A DNA stretch of 64,000 nucleotides. It comes from Chitinophagaceae bacterium. Lineage in GTDB: Bacteria > Bacteroidota > Bacteroidia > Chitinophagales > Chitinophagaceae. A program made the translations under genes and the position numbers. The notes under the pieces were generated by a model. It made no database searches. It worked only from the letters and a program-made list of their open reading frames with translations, and was not told the DNA's origin. Positions 63,054 through 64,000 of this stretch are shown here, in pieces. The stretch lies in NCBI GenBank assembly GCA_016720585.1, contig JADKKH010000002.1, positions 124,001 to 188,000 of the forward strand, given 5' to 3'. Within the stretch, counting starts at the first letter, position 1; each line of letters opens with the position of its first letter.

Positions 63054-64000
63054 ATGGAAAATAAGTTTATTAACAGGGATTTTGAGGAGTTTGTAAAACA
63101 AAATGCCGACCAATACCGGATGTTCCCTTCTGAAAAGGTGTGGAACAACATTCATCATTCACTCCATACCCGGAGAAGATGGTATGGTATTGGCCTAACC
63201 TTATTACTAATTTCTACAGCCGCTGTAACCGGGATAATGCTGAGTAACGCCGGAAAAAAACAACCATTAGCAAATTCATCGGCTAACCATAAAACCCTTA
63301 AACCCACCCCCGAAATTAAAATTCCTGAAATAATTATTGTACAAACGAAACCTGTAAATGACAAGATTTCATTTGTAACTACCCCGGAGAAATTCCAGAA
63401 AAACCTCTTTTCGGCGAGTGCCACCTACCCTCTTAAAGAGGATGAAATAGTTAATAGTGCCGGGGACCCATCACTAAATTACCCGGAACCGGTTACCCTT
63501 TCTTCAATAACGATTCGTCCGGGATCTGTTTCCAAATCAGTGGCTGTATCCTATAGTAAACAAAATAACATGCAGGTTAAACCTGTTCAAAATTATCAAG
63601 CATCCCCTAAGGCAAAGAATTCGAATAATCCGACTTCCCCAAATACGAGCCTTGTTGAAACGAAAAAAATTGAAGCACCTGCCAATACCGATAGAGAAGT
63701 GGGTTTAATTAAAAATGATATTTATCCGCTCACCATTGAAAGCATTGTAAATTCTTATAAACATATCCGTCAAAGAAAAAAATTATCCTGGCAGGTTTAT
63801 TTTACACCTACTGTAAGTTATCGCCGGTTGAAAGAAAATAAAGGATTCCTGGATGGAACCCGTCCTTATACATCTTCTGTTACCAATAACTCCTTTAGTG
63901 ATATCAACAGCATTGTTACACACAAACCTGATATTGGCCTGCAATTAGGATTTACAACCGGTTACCCGCTTTCAAAAAAGATCAGGATTACAGGTGGTTT
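63054..64000 (+). CDS. membrane-anchored outer-membrane-barrel-like protein, partial
   Basis: The frame from ATG 63054 stays open to the window edge. Residues 1-43 are cytosol-like and basic near the end (HTRRRWYG), followed by one membrane helix (about residues 44-63, IGLTLLLISTAAVTGIML), a long proline- and serine-rich linker (about residues 64-230), and the first strands of a barrel-like domain (LSWQVYFTPTVSYRR and onward). The layout resembles an anti-sigma factor whose periplasmic part is a barrel, and the position right behind an ECF sigma gene supports this. No ASD or HxxxCxxC anti-sigma motif was seen. The C-terminus is outside the window. Confidence 0.7.
   Translation, partial: MENKFINRDFEEFVKQNADQYRMFPSEKVWNNIHHSLHTRRRWYGIGLTLLLISTAAVTGIMLSNAGKKQPLANSSANHKTLKPTPEIKIPEIIIVQTKPVNDKISFVTTPEKFQKNLFSASATYPLKEDEIVNSAGDPSLNYPEPVTLSSITIRPGSVSKSVAVSYSKQNNMQVKPVQNYQASPKAKNSNNPTSPNTSLVETKKIEAPANTDREVGLIKNDIYPLTIESIVNSYKHIRQRKKLSWQVYFTPTVSYRRLKENKGFLDGTRPYTSSVTNNSFSDINSIVTHKPDIGLQLGFTTGYPLSKKIRITGG

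Overview
The window looks like a chromosomal segment of a Bacteroidota bacterium, most likely order Chitinophagales (Chitinophagaceae-like). Supporting signs are a MoxR/DUF58/BatD/BatA cluster, the gliding lipoprotein GldB next to NAD synthetase, a DUF5686 outer-membrane protein, TAnnTTTG-type -7 promoter boxes, a GxxExxY protein, A-rich translation starts, and several families of intergenic palindromic repeats of a type I recall from this phylum. No rRNA, tRNA, CRISPR array, prophage or transposase was found. The left edge carries the last codons of pyruvate phosphate dikinase and the right edge cuts through a sigma-factor-linked barrel protein.

Region 1 (about 0.7-19.4 kb) is a 2-oxoacid and amino-acid catabolism island. 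It holds a cysteine-synthase-like PLP enzyme, a three-gene biotin-dependent acyl-CoA (probably propionyl-CoA) carboxylase, PdxH (PLP synthesis), a four-subunit 2-oxoacid:ferredoxin oxidoreductase (VOR/KOR), tryptophanase and tyrosine phenol-lyase in tandem, a DHODH-like flavoprotein, pyruvate:ferredoxin oxidoreductase, and a GltD-like NAD(P)H/iron-sulfur oxidoreductase. The two lyases release pyruvate and ammonia, PFOR turns pyruvate into acetyl-CoA and reduced ferredoxin, and the GltD-like protein could pass electrons on to NAD(P). Three of these operons carry a TGAY-N4-RTCA palindrome at spacings from the -7 box that resemble class I or class II Crp/Fnr activation. This suggests one oxygen- or redox-controlled regulon.

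Region 2 (19.4-24.4 kb) has glycyl-tRNA synthetase, whose 3' end is replaced by a 70-base G run (probably a sequencing or assembly artefact), then a MazG-like pyrophosphohydrolase with an in-frame repeat insertion, a small secreted protein, D-aminoacyl-tRNA deacylase, ArfB and a dihaem peroxidase. Region 3 (24.4-34.3 kb) is envelope related: a flippase, a metallo-beta-lactamase-fold hydrolase, a very large TolB-like propeller plus barrel protein, a DUF5686 protein and a glycosyltransferase. Region 4 (34.4-38.6 kb) is glpK-glpD-glpF for glycerol use, interrupted by a frameshifted GxxExxY cassette bounded by inverted repeats.

Region 5 (38.6-42.8 kb) holds Acr3 and ArsR for arsenite, a RidA-like protein, a class III aminotransferase and a gamma-carbonic-anhydrase-like protein. 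Region 6 (42.9-50.8 kb) holds small envelope proteins, RsgA, the Bat/MoxR operon, a lipoprotein and NadE. Region 7 (50.9-64 kb) has GldB, a desaturase, ApaG, isocitrate dehydrogenase, a SUI1-type factor, NadC, a DUF4783 protein, GpmI, a haem-binding-domain protein, a TonB receptor and an ECF sigma factor followed by a membrane-anchored barrel protein.

Short palindromic repeats are frequent. Several run into coding sequence and supply the last codons or the stop codon of a gene. All functional calls are from reading the sequence; no database search was run.
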